DNA of 64,000 nt. Origin: Bacteroidota bacterium. GTDB taxonomy: Bacteria; Bacteroidota; Bacteroidia; Sphingobacteriales; Sphingobacteriaceae. The notes beneath the pieces are model-generated. The model was not told where the DNA came from. It ran no database searches and saw nothing but the letters and a program-made list of their open reading frames with translations. Below, in pieces: positions 21,916 through 31,367 of the stretch; the stretch's first letter is position 1; every line of letters starts with the position of its first letter. A program made the translations under genes and the position numbers. The stretch lies in contig JABDBM010000003.1 in NCBI GenBank assembly GCA_013288685.1, positions 28,323 through 92,322 on the forward strand, read 5' to 3'.

Positions 21916-21948
21916 AGATTTGTCAACTTTTAAAAAGTTGACAAATCT
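21916..21948. terminator. Perfect 15-bp stem hairpin, terminator-like
   Basis: agatttgtcaacttt-taa-aaagttgacaaatct just after the stop at 21905. Confidence 0.6.
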
Positions 21949-22213
21949 TTCTATTGCGATCTATAAGCATCGCGGGATATATCATCAGAGTTACCAGCCA
22001 AAGCAAATTAAAGTGCATGCATAGCGCCGGGTGAATGCTATTCGCCCCTACCGGTTATACAATGCAATGCCAATATTAATTCCCACCACACCGGGGCGAA
22101 TTGAATTCGCCGGGCGCATGTTCCAATAGCACTTGTTCAATTATCGCCATTTTTCTTCCCTTCTCAGCCGCCGGCAATCGGAAAAATTGGTTACATCTTC
22201 CGAAGTTTCGGGA

Positions 22214-22244
22214 TTGCCCCGCCTGTTTTGCCGCCCTACCTTTG
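22214..22244 (+). promoter_or_regulatory. Bacteroidota-type sigma-A promoter (-33 TTG / -7 TAnnTTTG)
   Basis: ttg at 22214 and tacctttg at 22237 with ~20-bp spacing, upstream of the ORF at 22312. Confidence 0.45.
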
Positions 22245-22311
22245 ACCTGTCAAAACAAACAAAAAATGACAACGAACGAAAATGAATATTTACTTTTTAA
22301 ATTTTAATACA

Positions 22312-22911
22312 ATGAAAACTTCAATTAAATTAAGTGCAATTGCACTATCTATATTTACACTGTTAACAACCGCCGTTAAAGCACAAAACACTGCTACAGG
22401 CAGCACGGCCTCATCCACTTCAACAACTTACGACTCCGGTATCCGCCTCAGCGTTGGCGCTGATGCAGCGATCCCCTTAGGTAGCCTTAAAAACAACTAT
22501 AACTGGGCCATCGGCGGCTCGGTACAGGCCGATTTCCCAATTGTACAGAAACAATTGTTTGTAACCGTAAATGCCGGCTATCTGAACTTCTTTAACAAAA
22601 ATAACAACACCTTAAACACCGGCAGCGATCTGGAACTGCTTCCTGTTAAAGCGGGCTTAAAGTACTTCCCGATAACAGGCTTATACATCCAGGGCGAAGC
22701 AGGCGCTACCTTCCTGACTAACAAGAGCGAGGTTGGCGCTACCAAATCTGCAGCTTTTGTTTATGCTCCGCAGGTAGGTTACCTGATTCCTCTCGGTGGT
22801 AAAAACTACCTTGACGCAGGTGTACGCTTTGAAGGAAACACCAAATTTACCGATAATGGCACAACCAATAACTTCCTGGCACTGCGCGTTGCTTATGCAT
22901 TCGGTATATAA
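22312..22911 (+). CDS. Outer membrane beta-barrel protein
   Basis: Signal peptide, alternating beta-strand pattern, terminal LALRVAYAFGI; ATG at 22312 gives a standard signal peptide. Confidence 0.7.
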   Translation: MKTSIKLSAIALSIFTLLTTAVKAQNTATGSTASSTSTTYDSGIRLSVGADAAIPLGSLKNNYNWAIGGSVQADFPIVQKQLFVTVNAGYLNFFNKNNNTLNTGSDLELLPVKAGLKYFPITGLYIQGEAGATFLTNKSEVGATKSAAFVYAPQVGYLIPLGGKNYLDAGVRFEGNTKFTDNGTTNNFLALRVAYAFGI

Positions 22912-23095
22912 ATAATAATTGCTTTTTTGATTGTTTTGTGAGCCTGTTCCCAATTGGGGCAGGCTTTCGTTTGCTTTAATTACACGTTTAAACACCCATT
23001 TGACAGTATGGTGACCCGCTGACATTAGACAGACACTATTATGAGATTAACATAACAGTTGATACCCCGGTATTTTTGTCCTTTGCTTTTTCTGT

Positions 23096-24037
23096 ATGAA
23101 AGCAAATAATATGAAGCAACTTGACAAAGCATTTGATAACCCCGGCGGTCTCCCAAGCCCGTTTAACGAAACACATAACCTGGCCGCCGGACAATCTTTT
23201 GGAAACAAGGAAAATAACCGGAATAATATCATCGTGATAAAACACAGGGGCGGCCAAATTGAACCCTTCCAGGCTGGTGCCAACTACTATTCGCTGGCTC
23301 TTTGTTTAAAGGGAAGCGCCGTTCGTACAATTAATCAATACAGGTTCCGGGTTGGTCCGGGCAGTATTCACCTGGCACGCCCGGGGAGCCTCAATGCTTA
23401 TCATGAGGCCTCGGATGACCTGGAACTGCACACGGTTATGTTTACCGGCGAATTTCTTGCTGAAAGCATTGTCCGCGACTCGATGATTGGGAACTTGCTG
23501 GAAGAACGTAAAGAGGGGGCGCCATTTTTTCATCTCGATGAAAATACTGCCAAAATGATCACTCCGCTATTCGAAAAATTGGATAACGAAGTAAATACGG
23601 ATAAGCCGTTTCACGGCCAGTTAGCCCGACTGTTGTTTGCGGAGCTGATGTTGGAAACAAGCCGCTTTTGCAGAGGGAGCGATGTACAGATAACCTGGAA
23701 CACCAGCCGTCAGCACCAGCTTACCATTAAATTCAAAAGTCTTATTGAGGACAACTATATGACTTTGCGGACGGTTCAGGAATATGCCGACAAGCTTTTT
23801 GTGACCGCCAAACACCTGAGCGAAGTAGTTAAACAGGAGACAGGGCTCAATCCGCTGCACCATATCCATTCCCGCGTTTTCCAGGAGTCGAAATTTTGGT
23901 TATGCGGCTCGGGCCTGAGTATAAAGGAAATTGCATGGAAGCTGAATTTTGATACCAGCTCGCATTTCAGCAGGTTTTTTAAGCAATATACAGGGTATAA
24001 CCCTTCCGAATTTCAGAGGATCCAATGCGCTATTTAA
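23096..24037 (+). CDS. AraC family transcriptional regulator
   Basis: C-terminal AraC HTH: YADKLFVTAKHLSEVVKQETGLNPLHHI...SIKEIAWKLNFDTSSHFSRFFKQYTGYNPSEFQ. Confidence 0.93.
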   Translation: MKANNMKQLDKAFDNPGGLPSPFNETHNLAAGQSFGNKENNRNNIIVIKHRGGQIEPFQAGANYYSLALCLKGSAVRTINQYRFRVGPGSIHLARPGSLNAYHEASDDLELHTVMFTGEFLAESIVRDSMIGNLLEERKEGAPFFHLDENTAKMITPLFEKLDNEVNTDKPFHGQLARLLFAELMLETSRFCRGSDVQITWNTSRQHQLTIKFKSLIEDNYMTLRTVQEYADKLFVTAKHLSEVVKQETGLNPLHHIHSRVFQESKFWLCGSGLSIKEIAWKLNFDTSSHFSRFFKQYTGYNPSEFQRIQCAI

Positions 24038-24053
24038 TGAAGGCGGATAAATT

Positions 24054-24500
24054 TTAATGCGGCTTTACCTTCGCGTGATGAATTTCGTTTAATTTAACGA
24101 TGGCCATTGTACAACAAACAGTGGCTAACCCGCTATAAATTGCCGCCGCCGGGAAGAAGAAAATAAAGACGTCTATCGTCAGTAATATGATGAATAAAGT
24201 AATGGGGATCAATAGCTGCAAACCCACAAGCGGGTATTTCATGCTAATGTCGCTCAGCGCCCAAAGCAGGCAGCCGGTGAGTACGATAAAAATGGCGATG
24301 ATATAGCCATAACCGTCAAAGTAATCGCCCATACTATGTTCGGCGCCCATGAACGGAAACTTCCGTTCGGTCATGTGTTTAACCACTACGTCATACGAAG
24401 GGCTCGACAAAGTCTTCCACTTTAGATGTCCCAACACATGAAATAAGGCATGAATAAACATTAGTACGGCCGAAATCCGGAGTAAAAGTCTTGGTCCCAT
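24054..24500 (-). CDS. Hypothetical membrane protein
   Basis: 148 aa, four hydrophobic segments. Confidence 0.6.
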   Translation of the reverse strand: MGPRLLLRISAVLMFIHALFHVLGHLKWKTLSSPSYDVVVKHMTERKFPFMGAEHSMGDYFDGYGYIIAIFIVLTGCLLWALSDISMKYPLVGLQLLIPITLFIILLTIDVFIFFFPAAAIYSGLATVCCTMAIVKLNEIHHAKVKPH

Positions 24501-24668
24501 GGTTTAAAGGTTTATTTGAATGATTAAAATTGGGGAAATTTATTGCTTATTGCAAGTATTTTAAAAGTTACGACATTTACCCCCTGGAAAATGTATACCA
24601 GTATAAGAAACCCCGGCAAACAAATTGTTGATTAAACGCTTATTCAACACAACAAACAAACAGCATTT

Positions 24669-25787
24669 ATGGACCTGAAAAATTTTACCCGCCTGCCCTT
24701 TTACATCAAACTCGCCTGTGTAATGTTCAGCCTTTTTGCGCTGGGTGCGCTGGTGATACTGGCCAAGGATATTTTGGCGCCTTTAATCTTTTCATGTTTG
24801 TTTGCTATCCTGTTGATGCCGCTCGCGAGTTTCTTTGAACGGCGCATCCGGCTGCCGCGTGGCATGGCCTCCATGATCGCGGTGGTCCTGCTGCTGTCGT
24901 TCATCACCGTAGTGCTCTACGTCATCGGATCGCAGATTGCCGCCCTGCTCAAGGACTGGCCGGCCTTCCAGGCGCAGATCAGCCATTCACTCTGGAACTT
25001 CCGCGGCTGGGTATCGGCGCACTTTGGTATCACGAGGCAAAAGCAGCTCAACGTGGTTAGTTCTGCCACCAGTAAGGTAACCTCGCCCGATGCGGCGCTG
25101 GTGGGAACCACACTGTTGTCCCTTTCTTCAATTATACTGTTCCTGATATTTATCTTTATCTATACGTTCTTTTTCCTGCTGTACCGACGCCTTATCCTCA
25201 AGTTCCTGGAATCGGTTTTCCTGGAAGAAAACAAAAAAAAGGTGCACGAGGTGATAGAACAGGTGCAGGCGATTATCCGCCAGTATATTGTGGGTTTACT
25301 CATCGAAATGACGATAGTGGCTACTGTAGTGAGCACAACGCTTACGATACTGGGTGTACAATACGCCATCCTGCTCGGTTTGATCGCCGGTATTTTTAAC
25401 CTCATCCCCTATTTCGGCATTTTTGCCGCCATGGTGCTCAGCGCAACGGTAACCCTCGGAACATCTACCGACAGCACCGTTGCTATTTACGTGCTGATTA
25501 CTTTTGTAGCTACCCACCTAGTGGACAGCAATATTATTTTACCCCTGGTGGTTGGCTCAAAGGTGCGGATCAATGCGCTGGTTACCGTGCTGGGGGTGGT
25601 TATTGGCGAAATGTTCTGGGGCATTTCGGGCATGTTCCTTTCTATCCCGGTTATTGCCGTGCTCAAAATCATCTTCGACAGGGTGGAAAGCCTGCAGCCA
25701 TGGGGCATCATCCTTGGCGACGAAGAAAAGAAACAAAACAAACTGGCTAAGAAACTGAAGGTAGAGAGTGAAGAGGTGGGGGAGTGA
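24669..25787 (+). CDS. AI-2E family transporter (PerM-like)
   Basis: 372 aa polytopic; ILAPLIFSCLFAILLMPLASFFERR..., LVVGSKVRINALVTVLGVVIGEMFWGISGMFLSIPVIAVLKIIFD. Confidence 0.9.
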   Translation: MDLKNFTRLPFYIKLACVMFSLFALGALVILAKDILAPLIFSCLFAILLMPLASFFERRIRLPRGMASMIAVVLLLSFITVVLYVIGSQIAALLKDWPAFQAQISHSLWNFRGWVSAHFGITRQKQLNVVSSATSKVTSPDAALVGTTLLSLSSIILFLIFIFIYTFFFLLYRRLILKFLESVFLEENKKKVHEVIEQVQAIIRQYIVGLLIEMTIVATVVSTTLTILGVQYAILLGLIAGIFNLIPYFGIFAAMVLSATVTLGTSTDSTVAIYVLITFVATHLVDSNIILPLVVGSKVRINALVTVLGVVIGEMFWGISGMFLSIPVIAVLKIIFDRVESLQPWGIILGDEEKKQNKLAKKLKVESEEVGE

Positions 25788-25831
25788 AGCGGATTGTGCC
25801 GAGCCATTGAAAGCATAACCTGCGCGGCCCG

Positions 25832-25882
25832 GTTGACTCACCCCCGACCTTCGCTTTGCTCGGCCACCCCCTCTCTACGTTG
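25832..25882. repeat. Left half of a TTGACTCACCCC/CTCTCTAC palindromic element, interrupted by an IS1182-type element
   Basis: gttgactcacccccgaccttcgctttgctcggccaccccctctctacgttg; palindrome partner tagagaggggg at 27556-27566. Confidence 0.75.
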
Positions 25883-27551
25883 GTGATCGTTGCACAACCA
25901 ACACTGGAGCAAGTTTTTAAAAAAAACTCTCCGGTGTGAATAATTATAGTCGTGAGACTACAAAAATGTTCTTTGAAATATTGATTAAAACCAAGACAGC
26001 GATTTTAAAGTATATTGTTGTCCAAATCTGCTTAATATGCTGTCAAATACATTCTTTTTATAATTAACTATCTGTATTTGAATTGATTGTGTAGGTCTCA
26101 AGGCTTTTTTGAGTAGCTTTTTAAGGTTGTAAGCTGTAGCAGCCATAAGCATACATTTGTTTGCTTGTTCAAGTCCCTTAGTATTTATCCTTTTTAAAGC
26201 TGTGTGGTTAATTAAGGAACCGAATACCGGCTCGACGGTACTGGATCGCAGCAACTTCATCCGTTTGCCTTTAGCACTTTCAATCCTTTGCTGCATTAGC
26301 TCATATAGTTGTTTATCTATAGAATCCGTGAGTTTCTTAAATCCTCTGGCGTTTGTGCAGCTTTCCTTAAGCGGGCAATTTTTACAATCATTAGGATTAG
26401 TTTCATATACCTTTTTAAGGATGGTTGTTTTTTCAGCAGCCTCAATACGCCGGAAAGGAAGTTGTACCCCCTTCACACAGGTATACCTGTCCTGCTCAGC
26501 ATCATAAATAAAGCCTTCGTTTTCCCGCGAGTGTTTATAGTTTCCGGGATTGGGAATGTATCCTTCAATACCCCGGCCTATCAATGCACGTATGGCATCG
26601 CCGCTGCTGTATCCTGTATCTGCCAGGAGTTCCTTGACCCGGATATCGTTCTCGCTCATGTTTTCAACCACATGGGTTAATATTTCCCGCATACTTGTAT
26701 TATCAGCAGCATTCCCAGGAAAAGCCTGAATATAAGTAATGAAGTGACTTTCAGTATCTACGCTCATTTGAGATCTGTAGTATAAGTTCATCGGTTTACC
26801 CGGTTTCATCGTTAATCGGGCATCAGGATCTGACGGGCTAACATGTGTCTGATTCGTCGGGCCGGGTTTGTCCTGATCATCTTTTTTATTGTCTTTTGGC
26901 TTTTCCGGCTGTGTGGGTTCATCTTCGCTGTTGTCATTCAATTCCCGGCTAAAAACGGAAGCATCTTCCATAACCAGTCTTTCAATCATGCTATGCCTTG
27001 AGGCATTTGCTGGTATCAAAGCACTGTCAACAGCTTGTCGTTTACCCGAAATCAAACCTTCGTTAATACACAGCTTTAACACTTGTTTAAACAAGGACAC
27101 AAATTGCTCCTCACCATAAAGCTTACGGGTACGGCTTAAAGTTGAATGCCATGGTAATTCTTCACCCAAATCATATCCTAAAAAATAAAGAATATCCATT
27201 CGCATGCCTGAAGTTGCGACAATGCGCCGGTCACTGTTAATGTTTTCAATATAACCCACAAGCATCAATTTCATGAAAACGATTGGGTCGATACTCTTTT
27301 GACCTTCTTTACCATAGTATTCCGACGTAGACCGATATAAGAAATCCAGATTAAGCAATTTCTTTAACCGCCGATAGAAATTATCGGCCGGAACATAGTC
27401 TGAAAGCTGAAATTGAATGAACAACTTTTCCTGATGATCTTTTTTCCCTTGCATAGGCTAATATACTAAAAATCAAAGTTTTAATCAATATTTCAAAGAA
27501 CTTTTTTATTGCAAGTTCTTAATTAACTTGCTTTAGTTGTGCAACGATCAC
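25883..27551. mobile_element. IS1182-family-like insertion sequence
   Basis: Transposase ORF; outer IR gtgatcgttgcacaac (25883) / gttgtgcaacgatcac (ends 27551); inner perfect 24-bp IR 25968-25991 / 27478-27501; flanking GTTG duplication 25879-25882 / 27552-27555. Confidence 0.85.
25985..27454 (-). CDS. IS1182-family-like transposase
   Basis: 489 aa; N-terminal DUF772-like region (YFLGYDLGEELPWHSTLSRTRKLYGE), DDE core (AVDSALIPANAS; LLADTGYSSGDAIRAL), CKNCPLKESCT. Confidence 0.9.
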   Translation of the reverse strand: MQGKKDHQEKLFIQFQLSDYVPADNFYRRLKKLLNLDFLYRSTSEYYGKEGQKSIDPIVFMKLMLVGYIENINSDRRIVATSGMRMDILYFLGYDLGEELPWHSTLSRTRKLYGEEQFVSLFKQVLKLCINEGLISGKRQAVDSALIPANASRHSMIERLVMEDASVFSRELNDNSEDEPTQPEKPKDNKKDDQDKPGPTNQTHVSPSDPDARLTMKPGKPMNLYYRSQMSVDTESHFITYIQAFPGNAADNTSMREILTHVVENMSENDIRVKELLADTGYSSGDAIRALIGRGIEGYIPNPGNYKHSRENEGFIYDAEQDRYTCVKGVQLPFRRIEAAEKTTILKKVYETNPNDCKNCPLKESCTNARGFKKLTDSIDKQLYELMQQRIESAKGKRMKLLRSSTVEPVFGSLINHTALKRINTKGLEQANKCMLMAATAYNLKKLLKKALRPTQSIQIQIVNYKKNVFDSILSRFGQQYTLKSLSWF

Positions 27552-27636
27552 GTTGTAGAGAGGGGGAAAAATTCGGTCGCTCGCTGCCACAAGCCTCCCG
27601 GCTTGTCGCCCAAATGCCAGGCAACCTTCGAGCGCA

Positions 27637-28065
27637 TCAATCCTCCTCCCCATCACCGGCCCTCCAAAGTTTAATTGTTATGCTATTAGGATTCTTTTCT
27701 TCGGCTTGCAGGTCTTTGGTTTTATGGACATAAACCATATCATTTTTATTGGCCCATAGCTCGTATTCCACCTCGCCGGGTATTTGGCCGGTGAGCACGG
27801 TGCCGGGCGGTATTTCAAAGTGCCGCATAATCATCAGGATTATCCGTTCGGTCTTCTTCATATCATCCATGGTTTTTTCCATTTTTGCTTTATAGGCTTG
27901 CACCTCGCGGTAATAGTTTATGATGGCATCCACTTCGCTTAAGCGGGTTTGTCCGCTATAAAGCGGTGCGTTGTTCAACAGGTTTTCGAAGCGATCGTGA
28001 CGCTTAAAAAGCAGCTGGGTAAGGTTGTAATAATGGTTGCAATGGGCTGTAAATTCGGAGGTCAT
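27637..28065 (-). CDS. Hypothetical protein
   Basis: 142 aa ORF with coiled-coil-like segment. Confidence 0.5.
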   Translation of the reverse strand: MTSEFTAHCNHYYNLTQLLFKRHDRFENLLNNAPLYSGQTRLSEVDAIINYYREVQAYKAKMEKTMDDMKKTERIILMIMRHFEIPPGTVLTGQIPGEVEYELWANKNDMVYVHKTKDLQAEEKNPNSITIKLWRAGDGEED

Positions 28066-28307
28066 GGTTTTTTTGTTGAATAGTTAAAATGGGATGTGTG
28101 TGAGGTTTGTGGCATGGTATCTTGACGCTTGTTACCTGATTTGGCGATCCCTGGGGCTGGCATTCAAAGCCTCAACATTGAAATTGTTAGGTCCCATGGG
28201 CCAAGATTTGATTGCTTTGAGCAGAACTATTTGTATCTTTATTTTATAATAGTCAGTTTAATACCTGCGTTCAAGTTATTTAATATGGCAACCATAACTC
28301 ATCAATC

Positions 28308-28472
28308 ATGAAAACCGTTAAGAAGTTTACGTCGTTTGAGGATTTGAAATCTGTCGAAAACAACACGGTGGATAACAAATTGAGTTTGAAAAAACACAAC
28401 GACTTCGAAAAAGTTATAAAAAGTATACACGCCGTAAAAGTGAATCCAATTAATAATAAGCAACCTCAATAA
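28308..28472 (+). CDS. Small hypothetical protein (54 aa), candidate partner of the downstream nucleotidyltransferase
   Basis: Read manually (below the ORF-track size cut-off): MKTVKKFTSFEDLKSVENNTVDNKLSLKKHNDFEKVIKSIHAVKVNPINNKQPQ*, 5 nt before the next ATG. Confidence 0.6.
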   Translation: MKTVKKFTSFEDLKSVENNTVDNKLSLKKHNDFEKVIKSIHAVKVNPINNKQPQ

Positions 28473-28477
28473 TTCAT

Positions 28478-28978
28478 ATGAAAGATGGACTTCAGAATGT
28501 TTTGCTGGCGGTCTGCAGGTTGCTCGAAAAGTATGAAGTTCAATATATGCTGATTGGAGGAACGGCGGTAGCACTTAATGGCTATTATAGACATTCGATT
28601 AATAATGCCGGGGACCTGACTGATAAACCTGACATTGACATTTGGTATAACCCAACTTATGAAAACTACTTTAACTTTTTGAAAGTTATAGAAGAGCTGG
28701 GGCAGAACATTACTGCATTCAAAACCGAAGAAAATCCAGATCCACGTAAGTCATTTTTTAAATTAGACTTTGACAGCTTTACGTTAGATGCTCTTCCCAA
28801 AATTAAGGCCGATATCAAATTCGCCGTCGCTAACCAACGAAAAGAAACAGTGGAATTTGGGGCAATTAAAATTCACTTCATGAATTATCATGATTTAATT
28901 GAAGATAAAAAAGCTGTCGGCCGAAAGAAAGACTTAGAAGACATAACGCAATTAAGAAAAATTAGAGGCACAGAATAG
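28478..28978 (+). CDS. Nucleotidyltransferase-fold protein
   Basis: 166 aa; YMLIGGTAVALNGYYRHS...KPDIDIWYNPT, resembling the GG/GS...DxD motif of NTase toxins. Confidence 0.7.
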   Translation: MKDGLQNVLLAVCRLLEKYEVQYMLIGGTAVALNGYYRHSINNAGDLTDKPDIDIWYNPTYENYFNFLKVIEELGQNITAFKTEENPDPRKSFFKLDFDSFTLDALPKIKADIKFAVANQRKETVEFGAIKIHFMNYHDLIEDKKAVGRKKDLEDITQLRKIRGTE

Positions 28979-28996
28979 TATCCCCGCCGCTCCTAC

Positions 28997-29132
28997 CCGC
29001 CGGATTATTTATATAGTTTGCAATAGATTATTACACTGATCAGAAAGATTTGCTGCCCATTTTTGCGTTAAGTTGAAAGCTTAAGACATTTTAGCACTAA
29101 GTTGCGCTGCGCTAAACTTAGACCAGATTGGG
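28997..29132 (+). repeat. 136-bp direct repeat copy 1
   Basis: ccgccggattatttatatag...cttagaccagattggg, near-identical to 30071-30206 at constant offset 1074. Confidence 0.9.
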
Positions 29133-29278
29133 AATGCTGCAAAAAAAGGCAAAAGGGTGATATGGATACAGTATATCAATACACAAGCCGGATTTATTGA
29201 CTTAAAAACAGGCGCCTTCCATTTTATGTGGCAAGAATAATCCCTCTCCTCGCCGCCGCAAGCCGGGAGGACTTTTTG

Positions 29279-29824
29279 TTAATTGAAATCCATTGTATTG
29301 ATTTCTGCCTCTATTACCTTGACATCCTGAAAATGCCTGAATATTGCATAGCCTAATATGCTCAAAAGTAAAATGAACATTGCGGCAGTAAATTTTTCTC
29401 CGAACAGTGAAAAACCCAATGCCGACAGGCCTAAAAATAAACCGATTAATAATACTTTTGATGGCCCGCAAACTCTTCTTAGGGACTGGTTGCTTAAATA
29501 ATATTTGTCTGTAGAATGGTTGATTACTGCGATATAGGGACCGGATGCCCTGTTTTCGCGTACTGCAGCAATTACGGATACCGAGTTGCTTTCGCGGATA
29601 GCCAAATTGAAGTCGCTTAATTGGAACGAATGTTCATTTCCTTTTCGATCCTGAAGAAAAAACTCGTCGTGAATGATGGTGGTTGAAGTAGCGTACCCGC
29701 CTCCGGAGCTGCTTAACACGCCGCCGCCGCTCACCTGTATTTCGGGGTATTTAAGACTGCTTAACACCGTTCCTGTAATAACATGAAGCTTATATGTTTT
29801 GCCACTTAAATTTACTGTTTGCAT
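29279..29824 (-). CDS. Hypothetical membrane protein
   Basis: 181 aa, two C-terminal TM segments. Confidence 0.55.
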   Translation of the reverse strand: MQTVNLSGKTYKLHVITGTVLSSLKYPEIQVSGGGVLSSSGGGYATSTTIIHDEFFLQDRKGNEHSFQLSDFNLAIRESNSVSVIAAVRENRASGPYIAVINHSTDKYYLSNQSLRRVCGPSKVLLIGLFLGLSALGFSLFGEKFTAAMFILLLSILGYAIFRHFQDVKVIEAEINTMDFN

Positions 29825-30070
29825 GTTGGTTTGGTTTTAGCATGCCTAAACAACAACGATGTTTCGGACTGTTACGGAATCTTGTTGATGTTTAAGAAAT
29901 CAAATGTACATTTTTTTTTATCAGATTTTACAGCTAAGGTATTACTACCAGGAGCTGTGCAAACGCTGTACAGACAGGTTTCTGCACGCGCAAAATTGCC
30001 GGCTATTGAAATGTTTTACCAACGACCGAACTGCCACAACAATCCGGTTGAGTGCGGTGCGGAGGCGTAT

Positions 30071-30206
30071 CCGCCGGATTATTTATATAGTTTGCAATAG
30101 ATTATTACACTGATCAGAAAGATTTGCTGCCCATTTTTGCGTTAAGCTGAAAGCTTAAGACATTTTATGACTAAGTTGCGCTGCGCTAAACTTAGTCCAG
30201 ATTGGG
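30071..30206 (+). repeat. 136-bp direct repeat copy 2
   Basis: See 28997-29132; contains palindrome ctaagtt gcgctgcgct aaacttag. Confidence 0.9.
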
Positions 30207-30260
30207 GTTCGTTTTAAATTAAACTACAAACTTTTCGCGTTCATTTTGATCGTTCGCCTT

Positions 30261-30326
30261 TCCAATCGTGAGCGTGGGTGCTCACAACGGTATGCGTCTG
30301 AGCGGGGACGCTTAGACGGGCGGATG
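30261..30326. repeat. Palindromic repeat, inverted relative to the copy at 34203-34268
   Basis: atcgtgagcgtgggtgctcacaacggtatgcgtctgagcggggacgcttagacgggcgg aligns to the reverse complement of 34203-34268. Confidence 0.6.
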
Positions 30327-30512
30327 TTGTGGTAACGTAAAATGTGGCATATTCCGCCAATACGTAGAAGGATTTATTTCGGCGGGACGCTTAAATTCTT
30401 AGGTTCCGAGTGCACGAACTTGGACCGGTCGGGAATTGATCAAACTTATGACTTCCTAAACTAATTTTAGGCGTAATGGTTATTTTTTATTTAGCTTTAC
30501 GAACCAAACTTT

Positions 30513-31367
30513 ATGAAGAAAATTATCCTCGACACTAATATCATCATTAAATATCCGAAACTGCTAGGGATCAAAATACCTGAAACTGTTTTGGTCATTA
30601 CCACTGCTGTTATGGAGGAATTGGTATTAAAAACCAAGTTCAATGACGAACTAAGTGAGTTGATCGATCAGGCAAATCGGGCCGGTAACGTAGAAATTGT
30701 GGGTAGCAACGCTCCCGACATTCGCGCATATGAGTCGATGGTTCCGACATTTGGCCTAGCCGGCGCAGACCAAAATCTGCTTGCAACCGCTTTATATTAT
30801 CGGGGCTTAGGTGTCAACGTTTCTCTCTCATCTAATGATAAGTATATTCAGATACATGCAAACACATTCAATTTTCCGCTCGTCGACGATCAACATATTC
30901 AAGAACTGGTCAAGGCCGGAGAAAAAGTTAGCGGTAGCACCGATCTCGGCAAGAAAATCGAATCGTTCGAATCAAGGGCAATAAAACGTTTCGTCCGACA
31001 ATTCATCGTACCTGTTTCCATTGGATTCATAGCGAAGTTTTTATCTGAATACGGAGAGCGGCTTTATGACACGATAAACATCTGGGGAACTATCGCCTTT
31101 TTCGTCCTTATCGGGATAGCGCTTTTTGTTGTCCGGGAAAAATGGCGGCTTGGGTACGGTTTGACGGAATTCTTTTTTGGTGTTTTTTCGATCATTTTTC
31201 TTTTTTGGCCAGCTTTTGATTACCACAAAGTGAAAGAGTTGGACATTGATATTAAGCTTGTCGCGGGCTTGTACGTTATGGTCCGAGGACAAGACAACAT
31301 AGTTAGAGCTTTAAAGGGGACTAAACCAGGTGTGTTCTTGGCAGAAAGACTCAAGATCGGCTTATAA
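30513..31367 (+). CDS. PIN-domain protein with C-terminal transmembrane segments
   Basis: 284 aa; KKIILDTNIIIKYPKLL, VITTAVMEELVLK, AGADQNLLATALYY, LSSNDKYIQIHA PIN motifs; hydrophobic helices near residues 190-255. Confidence 0.75.
   Translation: MKKIILDTNIIIKYPKLLGIKIPETVLVITTAVMEELVLKTKFNDELSELIDQANRAGNVEIVGSNAPDIRAYESMVPTFGLAGADQNLLATALYYRGLGVNVSLSSNDKYIQIHANTFNFPLVDDQHIQELVKAGEKVSGSTDLGKKIESFESRAIKRFVRQFIVPVSIGFIAKFLSEYGERLYDTINIWGTIAFFVLIGIALFVVREKWRLGYGLTEFFFGVFSIIFLFWPAFDYHKVKELDIDIKLVAGLYVMVRGQDNIVRALKGTKPGVFLAERLKIGL

Noticed and set aside
24701-25841. - strand ORFs over the AI-2E transporter
   Set aside because: Low-complexity His/Arg/Ser translations antisense to a clear membrane transporter.
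29220-29275. Short palindromic stretch ctcctcgccgccgcaagccgggaggac as an element of the CTCTCTAC family
   Set aside because: Too short and lacks the GTTGACTCACCCC termini.
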